Origin: Arthrobacter sp. AL12
GTDB lineage: Bacteria; Actinomycetota; Actinomycetes; Actinomycetales; Micrococcaceae
Assembly (NCBI RefSeq): GCF_029960645.1
Contig: NZ_JASBQY010000007.1
Coordinates: 1-46,966, forward strand
DNA length: 46,966 nt
Direction of reading: 5' to 3'
Part shown: positions 1-10,978 of the stretch, in pieces
How the letters are laid out: each line of letters begins with the position of its first letter
Numbering within the stretch: the stretch's first letter is position 1
Position numbers and translations under genes: made by a program
The notes under the pieces: generated by a model
Told to the model about the DNA's origin: nothing
Seen by the model: only the letters and a program-made list of their open reading frames with translations
Database searches by the model: none

Positions 1-67
1 CCTTTCCCTGATTAACACGCCATCCCGACGGACCCGCCATGAAAACCTGGGGCTAGAGGTGTTGGAC

Positions 68-247
68 ATGACCGGGTCCATTGTGGTGCTGCTGGTAATC
101 CTGGCTGCGGTTGCCCTGTTGGCCATCGTGGGCACGGTGGTGCTGGTGGTTCGCGACGGCCGCGGGCTCATTCCACCGGAAAAATCGGACCGCCCCTGGA
201 CGGCGGGGAACCTGCCGAGCCTGCCGTACTCCCAGATCCGCTTCTAG
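68..247 (+). CDS. Small single-pass membrane protein
   Basis: A 59-residue protein with one hydrophobic segment (about residues 4-27, rich in V, L, A and I) followed by a basic, polar tail ending PYSQIRF. I chose the ATG at 68 because AGAGG lies seven bases upstream; an in-frame GTG at 59 would overlap that site. The family is not recognised. The topology suggests an N-out or N-in anchor with a short cytoplasmic tail, but no catalytic motif is visible. It stands alone: the next gene is on the other strand. Its reality rests on the ribosome site and the clean membrane segment. Confidence 0.6.
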   Translation: MTGSIVVLLVILAAVALLAIVGTVVLVVRDGRGLIPPEKSDRPWTAGNLPSLPYSQIRF

Positions 248-412
248 TCGCCGACCTCTGGTGGGCGCCGGCTCAACTATCGGCCGTCGCCGTCGCCGTC
301 GCCCAGGCCGTCGCGGTCGCCCAGGCCGGCGGGCTGCGGTCCGCTCAGCGCGGGTGATCTCGGCCGCGCGCCCCTGCCCCATCAGCCCCTGCCATCCCCG
401 CACACAAAGAAA

Positions 413-454
413 GCTGGTGCAGTCGCTGCGTTTCCGCGAGGCGACTGCACCAGC
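413..454 (-). terminator. Hairpin terminator of the DUF4383 gene
   Basis: Arms 413-426 and 441-454 are perfectly complementary over 14 bp with a 14-base loop. Read on the minus strand the hairpin is followed by TTTCTTTGTG, so it fits an intrinsic terminator about 70 bases past the stop of the gene at 524-994. The rest of 248-523 holds a short CGTCGC-rich stretch and no convincing gene. Confidence 0.7.
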
Positions 455-523
455 AGGTAGTACGAATTTTCAGATTGCTATGAAACGTTACTCATTCGCG
501 GCTCCCTTTGTCCCGATTGTTGC

Positions 524-994
524 TTACCGGGTATTTGTGTCGTCGGCCAGATGCCTCGACATCAGCCAGCCGGCGCATAACATCGCTACGCCCAAGATCA
601 AGAAACCCCACGCACCCATGACGTTCATCGACAGGAAGTTGGCCATCGACCCCACACCGACGATGAGCGAATAGACGCTAAGGACGATATACAGCAGGCC
701 GAAGCCCATGAGGAAGTTCCGGGCGCCCATGGGGTTGTTCCGGGACATGACCAGACCGAGGGTGCCGATTAGGGCCTGAACGACGTTCAGCAGTATCGAT
801 ACCTGGAAAATGCCCAGGAACAGGGCCGTGGAATTCGGTCCAACGATCGCCAATGAGTTGTACTGCGTGGTGATGCCGGGGATGAATCCGAGGATGCCCA
901 CGACTATAAGGACGATACCTACACCCATGCCGACGTTCTGGACATCTGTCCGTCCGAAGTGAACGCCGTGTGCATGTGGAGATGCGGTAGTCAT
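524..994 (-). CDS. DUF4383 family integral membrane protein
   Basis: A 156-residue hydrophobic protein with about four membrane segments. It is built like the actinobacterial DUF4383 family: an N-terminal helix with GIVLIVVGILGFIPGI, a central helix followed by a polar loop with SRNNPMGARNFL, and two C-terminal helices. The function of this family is unknown. The start at 994 (MTTASPHAH) is preceded by GGAGG with a six-base gap; a longer reading from 1024 has no such site. It is transcribed alone toward the hairpin at 413-454. Confidence 0.8.
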   Translation of the reverse strand: MTTASPHAHGVHFGRTDVQNVGMGVGIVLIVVGILGFIPGITTQYNSLAIVGPNSTALFLGIFQVSILLNVVQALIGTLGLVMSRNNPMGARNFLMGFGLLYIVLSVYSLIVGVGSMANFLSMNVMGAWGFLILGVAMLCAGWLMSRHLADDTNTR

Positions 995-1161
995 TTTCTG
1001 CCTCCAACCAGTGATTGCGGACATTCCAATTTTACGGCGGAGTAGTGAAAAAAGCGCCTGCAGGGCGGGTAGTTGAATTCAGCCCTGAACGCCGGGAAGC
1101 AGAGAAAATCCTCGCCAAATCGGCCGGTTGAGCCTGTCGGAACAGGCAGGAACCCCCGCAC

Positions 1162-2496
1162 ATGGCACCATGGAACACGATGAAACTGCGCGCTGATCAG
1201 ACCGGGGAACGTGGACTTCCGATGCCCTTGTGGCTGCAGGGAGCCCTCGAGTCCGCGCAGGCAGCCATAATTTCCGCCCTGCTGGTGGCCGCGCCGATTC
1301 TGGCCGTGTGGGCCACCGCCGGTTTCCTGAACACCGAACCCGATGCCCTGGCCCGCCTCGCCGGCCAGGCCTGGCTGCTGATCCACGGCGTTCCGCTGCT
1401 GCTGGACACCGCCGGCGCGGGCCCCGCAACCGCGCATCAGACCGGCGTCCTCTCGCTCATCCCGCTCGGACTGACCCTGATCCCGTTCCTGCTCGCCTGG
1501 CGTGCCGGCCGGCGGCTGGCCCGGGCCTCGTACACGGACCAGCTCTGGCAGGCGCTGCTCGGCTCGTGGCTGATGTACGCCGCGTTCGGTCTGACCACCG
1601 GCTTTGTCTGCCGCACGGACGACGTCGGCGTGGGCCTCTGGTCCGCCGCCCTCATCCCGCTGATCCCGTTCGGGCTCGGCATGGTGATCGGTGCCCGCCG
1701 GGAGGCAGGCTCGTGGAGCCGGCTGATCGGCGTCGACGCCGTGGCCTGGCTTTCCCGCACCAGCCAGCATTCGCGCTGGGCCGGCTCCTACCTGGGGTCC
1801 GCGGTGAAGGCCGGCTTCGTGGCGCTGATGGCGAGCCTGGCGATGTCCTGCGTGCTGCTTGCCGCCACCTTCTTCACCCACTGGAATCTTGTGGTTGCGG
1901 TCTATGAAGCGCTCGACGCCGGCGCGACGGGAGGCGCCATGCTCACCATCGCGCAGTTCGGCTTCCTGCCCAATCTGGTTGTGTTCGCGCTCGCCTGGAT
2001 CTGCGGTGCGGGCGTTGCCCTGGGCGTCGGCTCCCAGGCCGGGGCGCTGGGCACCGCCGTCGGGCCGATCCCGTCGATCCCGGTGTTCGCGGCCCTGCCG
2101 GCCGGGCCGCAGGAGTTCGCGGTGGCCGCGCTGGTGGTGCCGGTCCTCGCCGGAACCCTCGCCGGCTGGTGGTTCCTGCGCGAAGGGGAAAACCACTTCG
2201 ATGAATGGCTCTCGATCAAGATCCGCGCCCGCTGGTTCACGGCCACGGTCTCCACCTTGGCTCTCGGTGTGATGGTCGGCAGCGTTGCCGGGCTGCTGGC
2301 GGCGGGCCTGGCCTGGCTGGCCCGCGGCTCCGCCGGGATCGGACGGCTCACCGAGATCGGACCCGACCCGCTCCGGACGGCACTGTTCGTGGCCGCGGAG
2401 GTGGCGGTCGGCGTCGTGATCGGTTACGCGGCGGGACCGTGGCTGGAACGCCGGCAGAAGCTGCAAGAAGCGGACCTGGAGACGGCGTCCCTGTAA
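1162..2496 (+). CDS. DUF6350 (PerM-like) polytopic membrane protein
   Basis: A 444-residue protein with roughly eight to ten hydrophobic segments, rich in Ala, Gly and Leu, with a conserved Pro-rich stretch (AVGPIPSIPVFAALP, about residues 295-309). This matches the DUF6350 family, whose mycobacterial member PerM (Rv0955) is a membrane protein linked to cell division and persistence. In Mycobacterium it directly precedes purN and purH, and here it also lies just upstream of purN, which supports the call. The start at 1162 has AGGCAGGA upstream; in-frame ATGs at 1180 and 1222 remain possible. Its molecular role is not visible in the sequence. Confidence 0.8.
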   Translation: MAPWNTMKLRADQTGERGLPMPLWLQGALESAQAAIISALLVAAPILAVWATAGFLNTEPDALARLAGQAWLLIHGVPLLLDTAGAGPATAHQTGVLSLIPLGLTLIPFLLAWRAGRRLARASYTDQLWQALLGSWLMYAAFGLTTGFVCRTDDVGVGLWSAALIPLIPFGLGMVIGARREAGSWSRLIGVDAVAWLSRTSQHSRWAGSYLGSAVKAGFVALMASLAMSCVLLAATFFTHWNLVVAVYEALDAGATGGAMLTIAQFGFLPNLVVFALAWICGAGVALGVGSQAGALGTAVGPIPSIPVFAALPAGPQEFAVAALVVPVLAGTLAGWWFLREGENHFDEWLSIKIRARWFTATVSTLALGVMVGSVAGLLAAGLAWLARGSAGIGRLTEIGPDPLRTALFVAAEVAVGVVIGYAAGPWLERRQKLQEADLETASL

Positions 2497-2569
2497 CGCG
2501 CCACCGCGTTTAGCGGACCTGGATCGGGTGGTGGCGTTTGGCGGAACGGGCTCCTCAGCGAACCTGCGC

Positions 2570-3010
2570 TCAGCGGAACCGCGGCAGCGACTTTTCCAGC
2601 TGGGTCTGGCACCTGGAGGCGGCCTGCTGGGTGAGGGACTGGCGGCTGCACTGCTGGTAGTCGCGGACCTGGTTGAAGAACAGCGCCGAGCTCAGGAGCA
2701 GCAGCACCTGCACGGCCAGGACCACCAGCCCGGAGATCGTCCCGAACAGCACCAACTTGGATTCCTTGAATTTGGCGTACCGGACCAGCACCATGATGCC
2801 CAGCACGATGCCCGCCAGGGTCAGGAGCGCGCTGAGCCAGAGGTAACTGATGTCCAACTGGTAGACGAAGAACGATCCCAGCACCGCCACAATAAAGCTG
2901 CGGAAGAGGTTGTGGGTCTTGGCCTGCGAGGCCTTGGCCGCGTCGCTGAGCGGGTGCTGGCCTTGCGGCTGGCCGCGGTTGCTGCCGGCGGAGTCGTTCG
3001 GGGGATTCAT
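2570..3010 (-). CDS. Hypothetical three-helix membrane protein
   Basis: A 146-residue protein with a polar, Gln/Ser-rich N-terminus (about 30 residues), three hydrophobic segments (about residues 36-53, 56-76 and 87-110) and a C-terminal soluble tail. The tail has two cysteines (QQCSRQ and SRCQTQ) and ends KSLPRFR. The spaced cysteine pair in the last 30 residues could form a disulfide if the tail is outside. I do not recognise the family. It is antisense to its neighbours and separates the PerM-like gene from purN; its start is 39 bases from that of purN, so the two are divergent and share a very short promoter region. Confidence 0.7.
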   Translation of the reverse strand: MNPPNDSAGSNRGQPQGQHPLSDAAKASQAKTHNLFRSFIVAVLGSFFVYQLDISYLWLSALLTLAGIVLGIMVLVRYAKFKESKLVLFGTISGLVVLAVQVLLLLSSALFFNQVRDYQQCSRQSLTQQAASRCQTQLEKSLPRFR

Positions 3011-3049
3011 GGTTTCCAGCCTACGCGAGCGGCCCCATAAGCTAGGACA

Positions 3050-3631
3050 ATGCGCATCGTAGTCCTCGTCTCCGGCACCGGCTCCAACCTTCAGGCCGTC
3101 ATCGACGCCGTGACAGAGGGCCGGCTCGACGTCGAGATCGCCGCTGTGGGTGCGGACCGGCCCGGCACCTACGGGGTGGAGCGCTCGGCCGCCGCCGGCA
3201 TCCCGACCTTCGTGGTGGACTTCAAGGCCTACCCGGACCGGGCTGCCTGGAACGCCGCGCTCACCGAGGCGGTGGCCGCGTACGCGCCCGACGTCCTCGT
3301 GTCCTCAGGGTTCATGCGGATTGTCAGCGCGGACTTCATCGACGCGTTTGGCGGCAAATACCTCAACACCCACCCGGCCCTGCTGCCCTCGTTCCCGGGT
3401 GCGCACGGGGTCCGGGACGCGCTGGCCTACGGCGTGAAGGTCACCGGCTGCACGGTGCACTGGGCCGACGCCGGGGTGGACACGGGCCCGATCATCGCGC
3501 AGGAAGCCGTGGCGGTCGCGGACGGCGAATCCGAGGAGTCACTGCACGAACGGATCAAGGTGGTCGAGCGCCGGCTCCTGGTCTCGACCCTGGCGGCCCT
3601 CGCCGCCGACCCCCCCGCCTCCCCAAAGTAG
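3050..3631 (+). CDS. purN: Phosphoribosylglycinamide formyltransferase
   Basis: This enzyme transfers the formyl group of 10-formyl-THF to GAR, the third step of purine synthesis. The 193 residues match the usual PurN length. The phosphate-binding GTGSNLQ is at residues 9-15. The catalytic triad Asn106, His108 (YLNTHPALLPSFPGAHG) and Asp144 (DAGVDTGPI) falls at the same positions as in the E. coli enzyme. The ATG at 3050 has only a weak AGGA close in front. It is convergent with the MFS gene at 3750 and separated from purH by that insertion. Confidence 0.97.
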   Translation: MRIVVLVSGTGSNLQAVIDAVTEGRLDVEIAAVGADRPGTYGVERSAAAGIPTFVVDFKAYPDRAAWNAALTEAVAAYAPDVLVSSGFMRIVSADFIDAFGGKYLNTHPALLPSFPGAHGVRDALAYGVKVTGCTVHWADAGVDTGPIIAQEAVAVADGESEESLHERIKVVERRLLVSTLAALAADPPASPK

Positions 3632-3653
3632 GCCTAACGCGCCCTGACCCCCC

Positions 3654-3713
3654 GTTGCGCTATCACTTTTGGTGTTTCTGAGCTTCCAGAAGCACCAAAA
3701 GTGATAGCGCAAC
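3654..3713. repeat. Long palindromic element, copy 1
   Basis: Arms 3654-3674 and 3693-3713 are perfectly complementary over 21 bp. An inner 5-bp stem (3676-3680 with 3687-3691) closes a short loop. It sits between the convergent purN and MFS genes, so it could end transcription from both sides. The core CTATCACTTTTGGT recurs in copies 2 and 3 near 28.2 kb. Confidence 0.85.
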
Positions 3714-3749
3714 CGCCGGGGCGGGACGCAACCCGTGGGGAGCGGGGGC

Positions 3750-5102
3750 TTAGGCGAGGTGGCGCTGCTTGGTCTCGGGGGCGAAGAACGCCATCCACAG
3801 CACACTGAGCAGCACCAGCACCCCGGCGATGGCGAACGAGGTCGCGAGGCCCAGCTCCGGCCAGAGGAACGCGGCGAAGACCAGCGGGCCGAAGCCGGCG
3901 CCGAGCCGGGAGAACGTCGAGGCCCAGCCGAAGCCCGAGCCGCGCAGCTCCGTCGGATACAGCTCCGAGACATAGGCGTACAGCACGGGGATGGCCACCT
4001 GCACCACAAAGCCGAACACCAGAAGCCAGAACACGGCCGCCGTCGGGATGTCCACCACAATCGCCACGATCACCAGTGTCAGCGCGGACAGCGGACCGGT
4101 GATCGCCAGGATCCACTTCCGGCCCACACGCTCCACCAGCAGCGCGGCAACCACCACCCCCAGGAGTCCGACGGCGGCCATGGAGGCGGTGGTGAGGAAG
4201 GCCTTGTACTCCTCGAAGCCGGCGCCGATCAGGATCCGCGGCATCCAGGTCAGCGACAGGTAGTAGACCAGCAGGATGGAAAAGAACAGCGACCAGGCCG
4301 CCGTCGTGATTTTCCAGTCGTACTGCCAGAGCAGGCGCAGCTGGGTCCAGGCGCTGCCGGCGGAGAGCCGCGGCGCGTCCTGCGCCTCGGGCAGGCTGTA
4401 GACGCGGGGCTCGGCCCCGGTCGCTGCGACGAGGTCATCGATCACCTTGGCGGCCTCGTCGCGGCGGCCCTTGCGGATCAGGAACAGCGGGGATTCCGGG
4501 ACGCTGCGGCGGACCCAGAACACCAGCAGCGCCGGCAGCACCATCACCAGCATGGTCAGCCGCCAGTCCCCGTAGAGGGCCACGAGCCCGGCGGACACGA
4601 ACCCGCACAGGGCCGCGCCGATCGGCCACCAGCCGTCCATCGCGGTCAGGACCCTGCCGCGCTGCCTGCGGGGCGTGAACTCGCCCACCAGCGCGTAGTC
4701 CACCGGGATGCAGCCGCCCAGGCCGAAACCGGCCATAAAACGGAAGGCGACGAACCAGAGGAAATCAGGGGAGAAGGCGCCCAGCACGGTGAAGACCGAG
4801 AAGATCAGCAGCGTGGCGGTGAAGGCCTTTTTGCGCCCGATGGTGTCCGCGATGGTGCCCCAGATGAAGGCGCCCAGGGCCATGCCGATCAGGTTCGAGG
4901 CCCCGATCCAGGCGGCCTCGCCCGGGGTGAGGGACCAGTGCCTGGACAGCAGCGGAATCAGGATGCCGTTGAGCGTGACGTCCCAAGCATCGAACATAAA
5001 GCCCAGGCCGCCGATCAGGAAGATCCGGCCCTGCACCTTCCAACGCCACGGCAGTTCCTGGACCACCTGTTCGCCGCTGGGCACAGTGGTGTATGTATTC
5101 AT
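3750..5102 (-). CDS. MFS transporter, sugar/aromatic-acid porter type
   Basis: A 450-residue, 12-helix major facilitator. The loop 2-3 motif appears as GTIADTIGRKKAF and is repeated in the second half as VERVGRKW. PESPLFLIRKGRRDEA follows helix 6, and the second half has YAYVSELYPTELRGSGFGW. PESP and ELYPTELRG are typical of the SP/AAHS-type metabolite:H+ symporters such as NiaP and aromatic-acid carriers. The substrate cannot be read from sequence. The N-terminus MNTYTTVPSGEQVVQELPWRWK is cytoplasmic. The gene lies antisense between purN and purH, which are normally adjacent, so it looks inserted. It is divergent from purH across 153 bp. Confidence 0.9.
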   Translation of the reverse strand: MNTYTTVPSGEQVVQELPWRWKVQGRIFLIGGLGFMFDAWDVTLNGILIPLLSRHWSLTPGEAAWIGASNLIGMALGAFIWGTIADTIGRKKAFTATLLIFSVFTVLGAFSPDFLWFVAFRFMAGFGLGGCIPVDYALVGEFTPRRQRGRVLTAMDGWWPIGAALCGFVSAGLVALYGDWRLTMLVMVLPALLVFWVRRSVPESPLFLIRKGRRDEAAKVIDDLVAATGAEPRVYSLPEAQDAPRLSAGSAWTQLRLLWQYDWKITTAAWSLFFSILLVYYLSLTWMPRILIGAGFEEYKAFLTTASMAAVGLLGVVVAALLVERVGRKWILAITGPLSALTLVIVAIVVDIPTAAVFWLLVFGFVVQVAIPVLYAYVSELYPTELRGSGFGWASTFSRLGAGFGPLVFAAFLWPELGLATSFAIAGVLVLLSVLWMAFFAPETKQRHLA

Positions 5103-5255
5103 CTCTCAGCCTCCAGGGAAAACTCTACGTGCCCTCGCACGCCGGTGCGGTCCGCTTCATACTCCGGGGCGCGGAAAGGCCCGGCGCGCTGACGCGATAA
5201 ACTGGCCCCATCCCCACCACCCGCGGCCCCGCCGCGATATAAGACGGAGACTTTT

Positions 5256-6941
5256 GTGAGCTTCACGCAGCTTGACCGTGTATCCATCGACCGTGTTCCC
5301 ATCCGCCGGGCCCTCATCTCGGTCTACGACAAGACCGGTCTGGAGGAACTCGCGCGGGGCCTGCACGACGCCGGCGTCAAGCTCGTCTCCACCGGCTCCA
5401 CCGCCAAGAGGATCGCCGCCGCCGGCATCCCGGTGCAGGAAGTCGAAGAAGTCACCGGCTCCCCGGAAATGCTCGACGGCCGCGTCAAGACCCTGCACCC
5501 GCGCGTCCACGGCGGCATCCTCGCCGACCGCCGCGTCCCGGCCCACATGGACACGCTTGCGTCGATGGACATCGAACCGTTCGACCTGGTGGTGGTGAAC
5601 CTGTACCCCTTCGTGGAGACCGTGAAGTCGGGCGCCGCGCAGGACGACGTCGTCGAGCAGATCGACATCGGCGGGCCCGCGATGGTGCGCTCCGCCGCGA
5701 AGAACCACGCCGCCGTCGCCATTGTGGTGGACCCGTCCACGTACCACGACGTCGTGGCCGCCGCCGCGTCCGGCGGATTTGACCTGAAGACCCGACGCCG
5801 GCTCGCCGCGAGGGCCTTCGCGCACACCGCCACCTACGACACCGCCGTGGCCAGCTGGACCGCGAGCCAGTTCCTCGACGAGGACGGCGACGGCGTCATC
5901 GACTGGCCCGCCTACGCCGGCCTGGCACTGGAGCGCTCCGAGGTCCTCCGCTACGGCGAAAACCCGCACCAGCAGGCCGCCCTCTACGTGGACCGGGCAG
6001 CCCCGGCCGGCATCGCCCAGGCCGACCAGCTGCACGGCAAGGCCATGAGCTACAACAACTTCGTCGACGCCGACGCGGCCCTGCGCGCCGCGTTCGACTT
6101 CGCCGAGCCCGCCGTTGCCATCATCAAGCACGCCAACCCCTGCGGTGTGGCCGTGGGGACCGCGTCCGCGGCGGATCCGATCGCGGACGCGCACGCCAAG
6201 GCGCACGCCTGCGACCCGGTCTCCGCGTTCGGCGGTGTGATCGCGGCCAACCGCACGGTCACCGCCGGCATGGCCAGGACCGTCGCGGGCATCTTCACGG
6301 AGGTCGTGATAGCCCCGGGCTTCGAGGACGAGGCCGTGGAGATCCTGTCCAAGAAGAAGAACATCCGCCTCCTGGCCCTGCCCGAGGGCTACGGCCGCTA
6401 CCCGACCGAATTCCGCCAGGTCTCCGGCGGCATGCTGGTGCAGGCCACGGACAAGGTCGACGCCGAGGGGGACAACCCTGCCAACTGGACCCTCGCCGCC
6501 GGTGAGGCCGCCGACGCCGGCACCCTGGCCGATCTCGCGTTCGCCTGGACCGCCTGCCGCGCGGCCAAGTCCAACGCCATCCTGCTGGCCAACCACGGTG
6601 CCGCCGTGGGCATCGGGATGGGCCAGGTCAACCGGCTCGATTCCTGCCGGCTCGCCGTCGAGCGGGCCAACTCGCTGGGCGTGAGCGTGGAGTCCGAAGT
6701 CGACGGCGCCGGCGGTGCCTCGAACATCGACGCGTCCGGTGCCCCGGAGCGGGCCCGCGGCGCCGTGGCCGCGTCCGACGCGTTCTTCCCGTTCGCTGAC
6801 GGCCTGCAGATCCTGCTCGACGCCGGCGTCCGCGCCGTCGTCCAGCCCGGCGGCTCGGTCCGCGACGAGGAAGTCATTGCCGCAGCCAACGCCGCGGGCA
6901 TCACAATGTACTTCACCGGCGCCCGGCACTTCTTCCACTAG
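5256..6941 (+). CDS. purH: Bifunctional AICAR transformylase / IMP cyclohydrolase
   Basis: It catalyses the last two steps of IMP synthesis: formyl transfer from 10-formyl-THF to AICAR, then ring closure. The 561 residues cover an N-terminal MGS-like cyclohydrolase domain (about 1-190, with [12 protein letters not shown] and STGSTAKRI) and a C-terminal transformylase domain. The catalytic Lys291-His292 pair lies in KHANPCG, and the conserved end is [18 protein letters not shown]. The GTG start at 5256 has GGAG seven bases upstream. AICAR-branch flux is the signal read by the ZTP riboswitch at 29.8 kb, although no such switch precedes purH itself. A hairpin with a T-run follows at 6997. Confidence 0.97.
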   Translation: MSFTQLDRVSIDRVPIRRALISVYDKTGLEELARGLHDAGVKLVSTGSTAKRIAAAGIPVQEVEEVTGSPEMLDGRVKTLHPRVHGGILADRRVPAHMDTLASMDIEPFDLVVVNLYPFVETVKSGAAQDDVVEQIDIGGPAMVRSAAKNHAAVAIVVDPSTYHDVVAAAASGGFDLKTRRRLAARAFAHTATYDTAVASWTASQFLDEDGDGVIDWPAYAGLALERSEVLRYGENPHQQAALYVDRAAPAGIAQADQLHGKAMSYNNFVDADAALRAAFDFAEPAVAIIKHANPCGVAVGTASAADPIADAHAKAHACDPVSAFGGVIAANRTVTAGMARTVAGIFTEVVIAPGFEDEAVEILSKKKNIRLLALPEGYGRYPTEFRQVSGGMLVQATDKVDAEGDNPANWTLAAGEAADAGTLADLAFAWTACRAAKSNAILLANHGAAVGIGMGQVNRLDSCRLAVERANSLGVSVESEVDGAGGASNIDASGAPERARGAVAASDAFFPFADGLQILLDAGVRAVVQPGGSVRDEEVIAAANAAGITMYFTGARHFFH

Positions 6942-6996
6942 GGGGTCGCGCCAAGCCGGGCCGGCGCGGGGGTCCGTGCGCCCGGCTTCACCCACG

Positions 6997-7038
6997 AATG
7001 GACATGCCCTACCTTTCCCGGAGGGCATGTCCATTTTT
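6997..7038 (+). terminator. Intrinsic terminator of purH
   Basis: Arms 6997-7010 and 7022-7035 pair perfectly over 14 bp around an 11-base loop and run into TTTTT (7034-7038). It lies 55 bases past the purH stop. Its arms are versions of the GGACATGTCC word that recurs through the following 250 bases. Confidence 0.8.
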
Positions 7039-7109
7039 CGTGGCCGCGGGCGGGCACATTGGGAGTATGTCCACGCACCGCACCGCGCGGAGGACATGTC
7101 CCGTGGTGC
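7023..7109. repeat. 87-bp direct repeat, unit A
   Basis: By hand alignment this unit matches 7148-7234 at 75 of 87 positions without gaps. Each unit begins with a GGRCATG word, contains TTCGTGGCCGCGGG, GGGCACATTG and TATGTCCAC, and ends GGACATGTCCCGTGGTGC. The first bases double as the right arm of the purH terminator. Confidence 0.8.
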
Positions 7110-7147
7110 GGGCGAGGACCAGGCCAGGCAGGGAAATATGCGCCGAA

Positions 7148-7234
7148 GGACATGCTCATTCTTCGTGGCCGCGGGTGGGCACATTGAGATTATGTCCACA
7201 CACCCCACCGCAGGGGGGACATGTCCCGTGGTGC
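7148..7234. repeat. 87-bp direct repeat, unit B
   Basis: Second copy of the unit at 7023-7109, starting 125 bases downstream. It ends inside the left arm of the palindrome at 7231-7280. No reading frame with a ribosome site covers it on either strand, so I treat it as non-coding. Confidence 0.8.
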
Positions 7235-7280
7235 CGGGGCCGGCCGGGGGGGACATGTCCACCCCGGCCGGCCCCGGCAC
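7231..7280. terminator. 50-bp nested GC palindrome downstream of the protease
   Basis: Arms 7231-7249 and 7262-7280 are perfectly complementary over 19 bp. The enclosed bases are G + GGACATGTCC + A, and the ten-base word is itself a palindrome, so the whole 50 bp is self-complementary apart from one G/A pair. It lies 100 bases past the protease stop on the minus strand. It could terminate that gene without a T-run, as is common in Actinobacteria, or extrude as a cruciform. Confidence 0.65.
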
Positions 7281-7379
7281 CTGGGCACACGACAACGCGG
7301 GACCACCTGGACCCATCCCCACTGCAGGAGATGGGCCTCGAGTGACCCCGCGCTGGTATGGGTGTTGCCGGGCGCCGAC

Positions 7380-8381
7380 CTAGGAAGCGGCCGCGGTGGT
7401 GTAAGCCTGCTGGATGACCGAGCCCCAGTACGGGCCATACATCTTGGTGGAGTTGCTGCCGTAGCCGTAGCTGTTGACCGAGTTCTGGTAGCCGGTGGAG
7501 CTGGAGCCGATGAACCACGGGCCACCCGAGGATCCGCCGGTCATGTTGCAGGGGATGCCCTGGGAGTTGAACTGCGGGTTGTTCGGGTCGTTCGCGGCGG
7601 TGCCGGTGCAGCTCTTCAAGGACTCACCGTTGAACGGTGCCGCCGCGGGGTAGCCGAAGGCCTTGTAGCTCAGGCCGCGGGCGGCGTTGAACTGCAGGCC
7701 CGAGGCGCCCACTACCTCCGCGAGCTTCTTGCCGTTGAGCGTGTTCATGACCGCGAAGCCGGTGTCGTACGTCATGTCGCCGCCGGAGCTCCACTGCGTG
7801 GGTGCGTGGAGGGACTTGGCGGTCCACATGCCATAAGGGGCGGCGCCGTTGAGATAGGCCGGTACAAAGGTGAACTTGGTGGCGAAGGCCCCGGGGCCCT
7901 CGTTGAGGCAGTGCCCGGCCGTGGAAACGGTGCTTTTGTTGGTGGAGGAGACCGAGTTGCCGGAGCAGACGTAGTTGGACCCGCCCAGGGTGAAGAAGAC
8001 CTTGCCGATGTGTTTGACCGGGGTTTCGCTCGCGTTCGCCTTGGACTGGACCTCCTTGGCCTGGCGTGACGGGCTCTGGGACTGGACGGTGCTGGGCGCT
8101 CCGGCCTCAGCCGGGCGGTGCGAGGTGGCCTTGGAGTTGGCGCTCTTCTGCATGGCCTTTTCAGCCAGCACGTCGCCGGGGATGGCGCTGCGCATCCGTT
8201 CTTCCGTCCAGTACTCCGCTCCGCCGGTCTCGACGACGGTGTGGCTGCTGACTGCGGACGTTTCCGCCGGCGCGTTGCCGGGTGCCGGGGCGGCGCTCGC
8301 TGCGCCCCCGGCGCCCAGGGCCAGCAGCGCCGCTGCCGAGAGGCTGAGGAGGCTGGTGGCCAGAGTCTTGGGTGTTCTCAT
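7380..8381 (-). CDS. Secreted trypsin-like serine protease
   Basis: A 333-residue secreted protease of chymotrypsin/V8-like fold. Residues 1-30 form a Sec signal peptide (MRTPK, then a Leu/Ala core, then AGGAASA before APAP). Residues 31-120 look like a Ser/Ala/Lys-rich propeptide. The catalytic triad is His157 (STAGHC), Asp206 (MTYDTGF) and Ser285 (GGSSGGPW). Cys139/Cys158 and Cys258/Cys278 could form the two usual disulfides. The C-terminus is Tyr/Ser/Gly-rich. The substrate is unknown; it probably degrades extracellular protein. It is transcribed divergently from isocitrate dehydrogenase across 249 bp and ends before the palindrome at 7231. Confidence 0.92.
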   Translation of the reverse strand: MRTPKTLATSLLSLSAAALLALGAGGAASAAPAPGNAPAETSAVSSHTVVETGGAEYWTEERMRSAIPGDVLAEKAMQKSANSKATSHRPAEAGAPSTVQSQSPSRQAKEVQSKANASETPVKHIGKVFFTLGGSNYVCSGNSVSSTNKSTVSTAGHCLNEGPGAFATKFTFVPAYLNGAAPYGMWTAKSLHAPTQWSSGGDMTYDTGFAVMNTLNGKKLAEVVGASGLQFNAARGLSYKAFGYPAAAPFNGESLKSCTGTAANDPNNPQFNSQGIPCNMTGGSSGGPWFIGSSSTGYQNSVNSYGYGSNSTKMYGPYWGSVIQQAYTTAAAS

Positions 8382-8630
8382 GGTTGTCCTAACCGGTGGA
8401 ATGCGGTGCGGCCTCCGGTAGCGGCCGCTGTGATGGGAACGAAACTACGGGACTTTGACCGATCTGTAAAGCATGTTGTCAATTCTTGTCACAGCTTGCT
8501 GCCCTCGTCACGGAATCAAATGCGCACGACGCCGGTAGGCGGCAACCCTACTCCCTCGGGTAAGTTAGGGGTGTTGAATTGGCACAAAAATTTCCGGAAA
8601 TACCCAGACCTTCAGGGAGACGCCCGAGCA

Positions 8631-10850
<2,220 letters not shown>

Positions 10851-10886
10851 GCCCAGAAGCCGGCTTCCTGCCGGCAGTGCTTCATC

Positions 10887-10924
10887 CCGAACGGCGCACC
10901 GGAGACCCCCGGTGCGCCGTTCGG
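10887..10924. terminator. Terminator of icd (and possibly of the opposing lipoprotein gene)
   Basis: Arms 10887-10902 and 10909-10924 are perfectly complementary over 16 bp with a six-base loop. They lie 37 bases past the icd stop and 55 bases past the lipoprotein stop on the other strand. A short GTTTCTC follows on the plus strand, so the main direction is probably plus, with possible use from both sides. Confidence 0.8.
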
Positions 10925-10978
10925 CGTTTCTCGGGGGGCCGGCCAGCGGAGGACTGTTTGCGGGCCGGCGGCGCGGCC

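Noticed and set aside
247..412. CGTCGC-rich stretch as a possible coding or binding element
   Set aside because: Short imperfect trinucleotide repetition with no start, stop or symmetry that sets it apart from GC-rich background.
5157..7322. A 721-codon minus-strand frame over purH and the downstream repeats
   Set aside because: It mirrors purH codons and the GGACATG repeats, with no ribosome site and no known domain.
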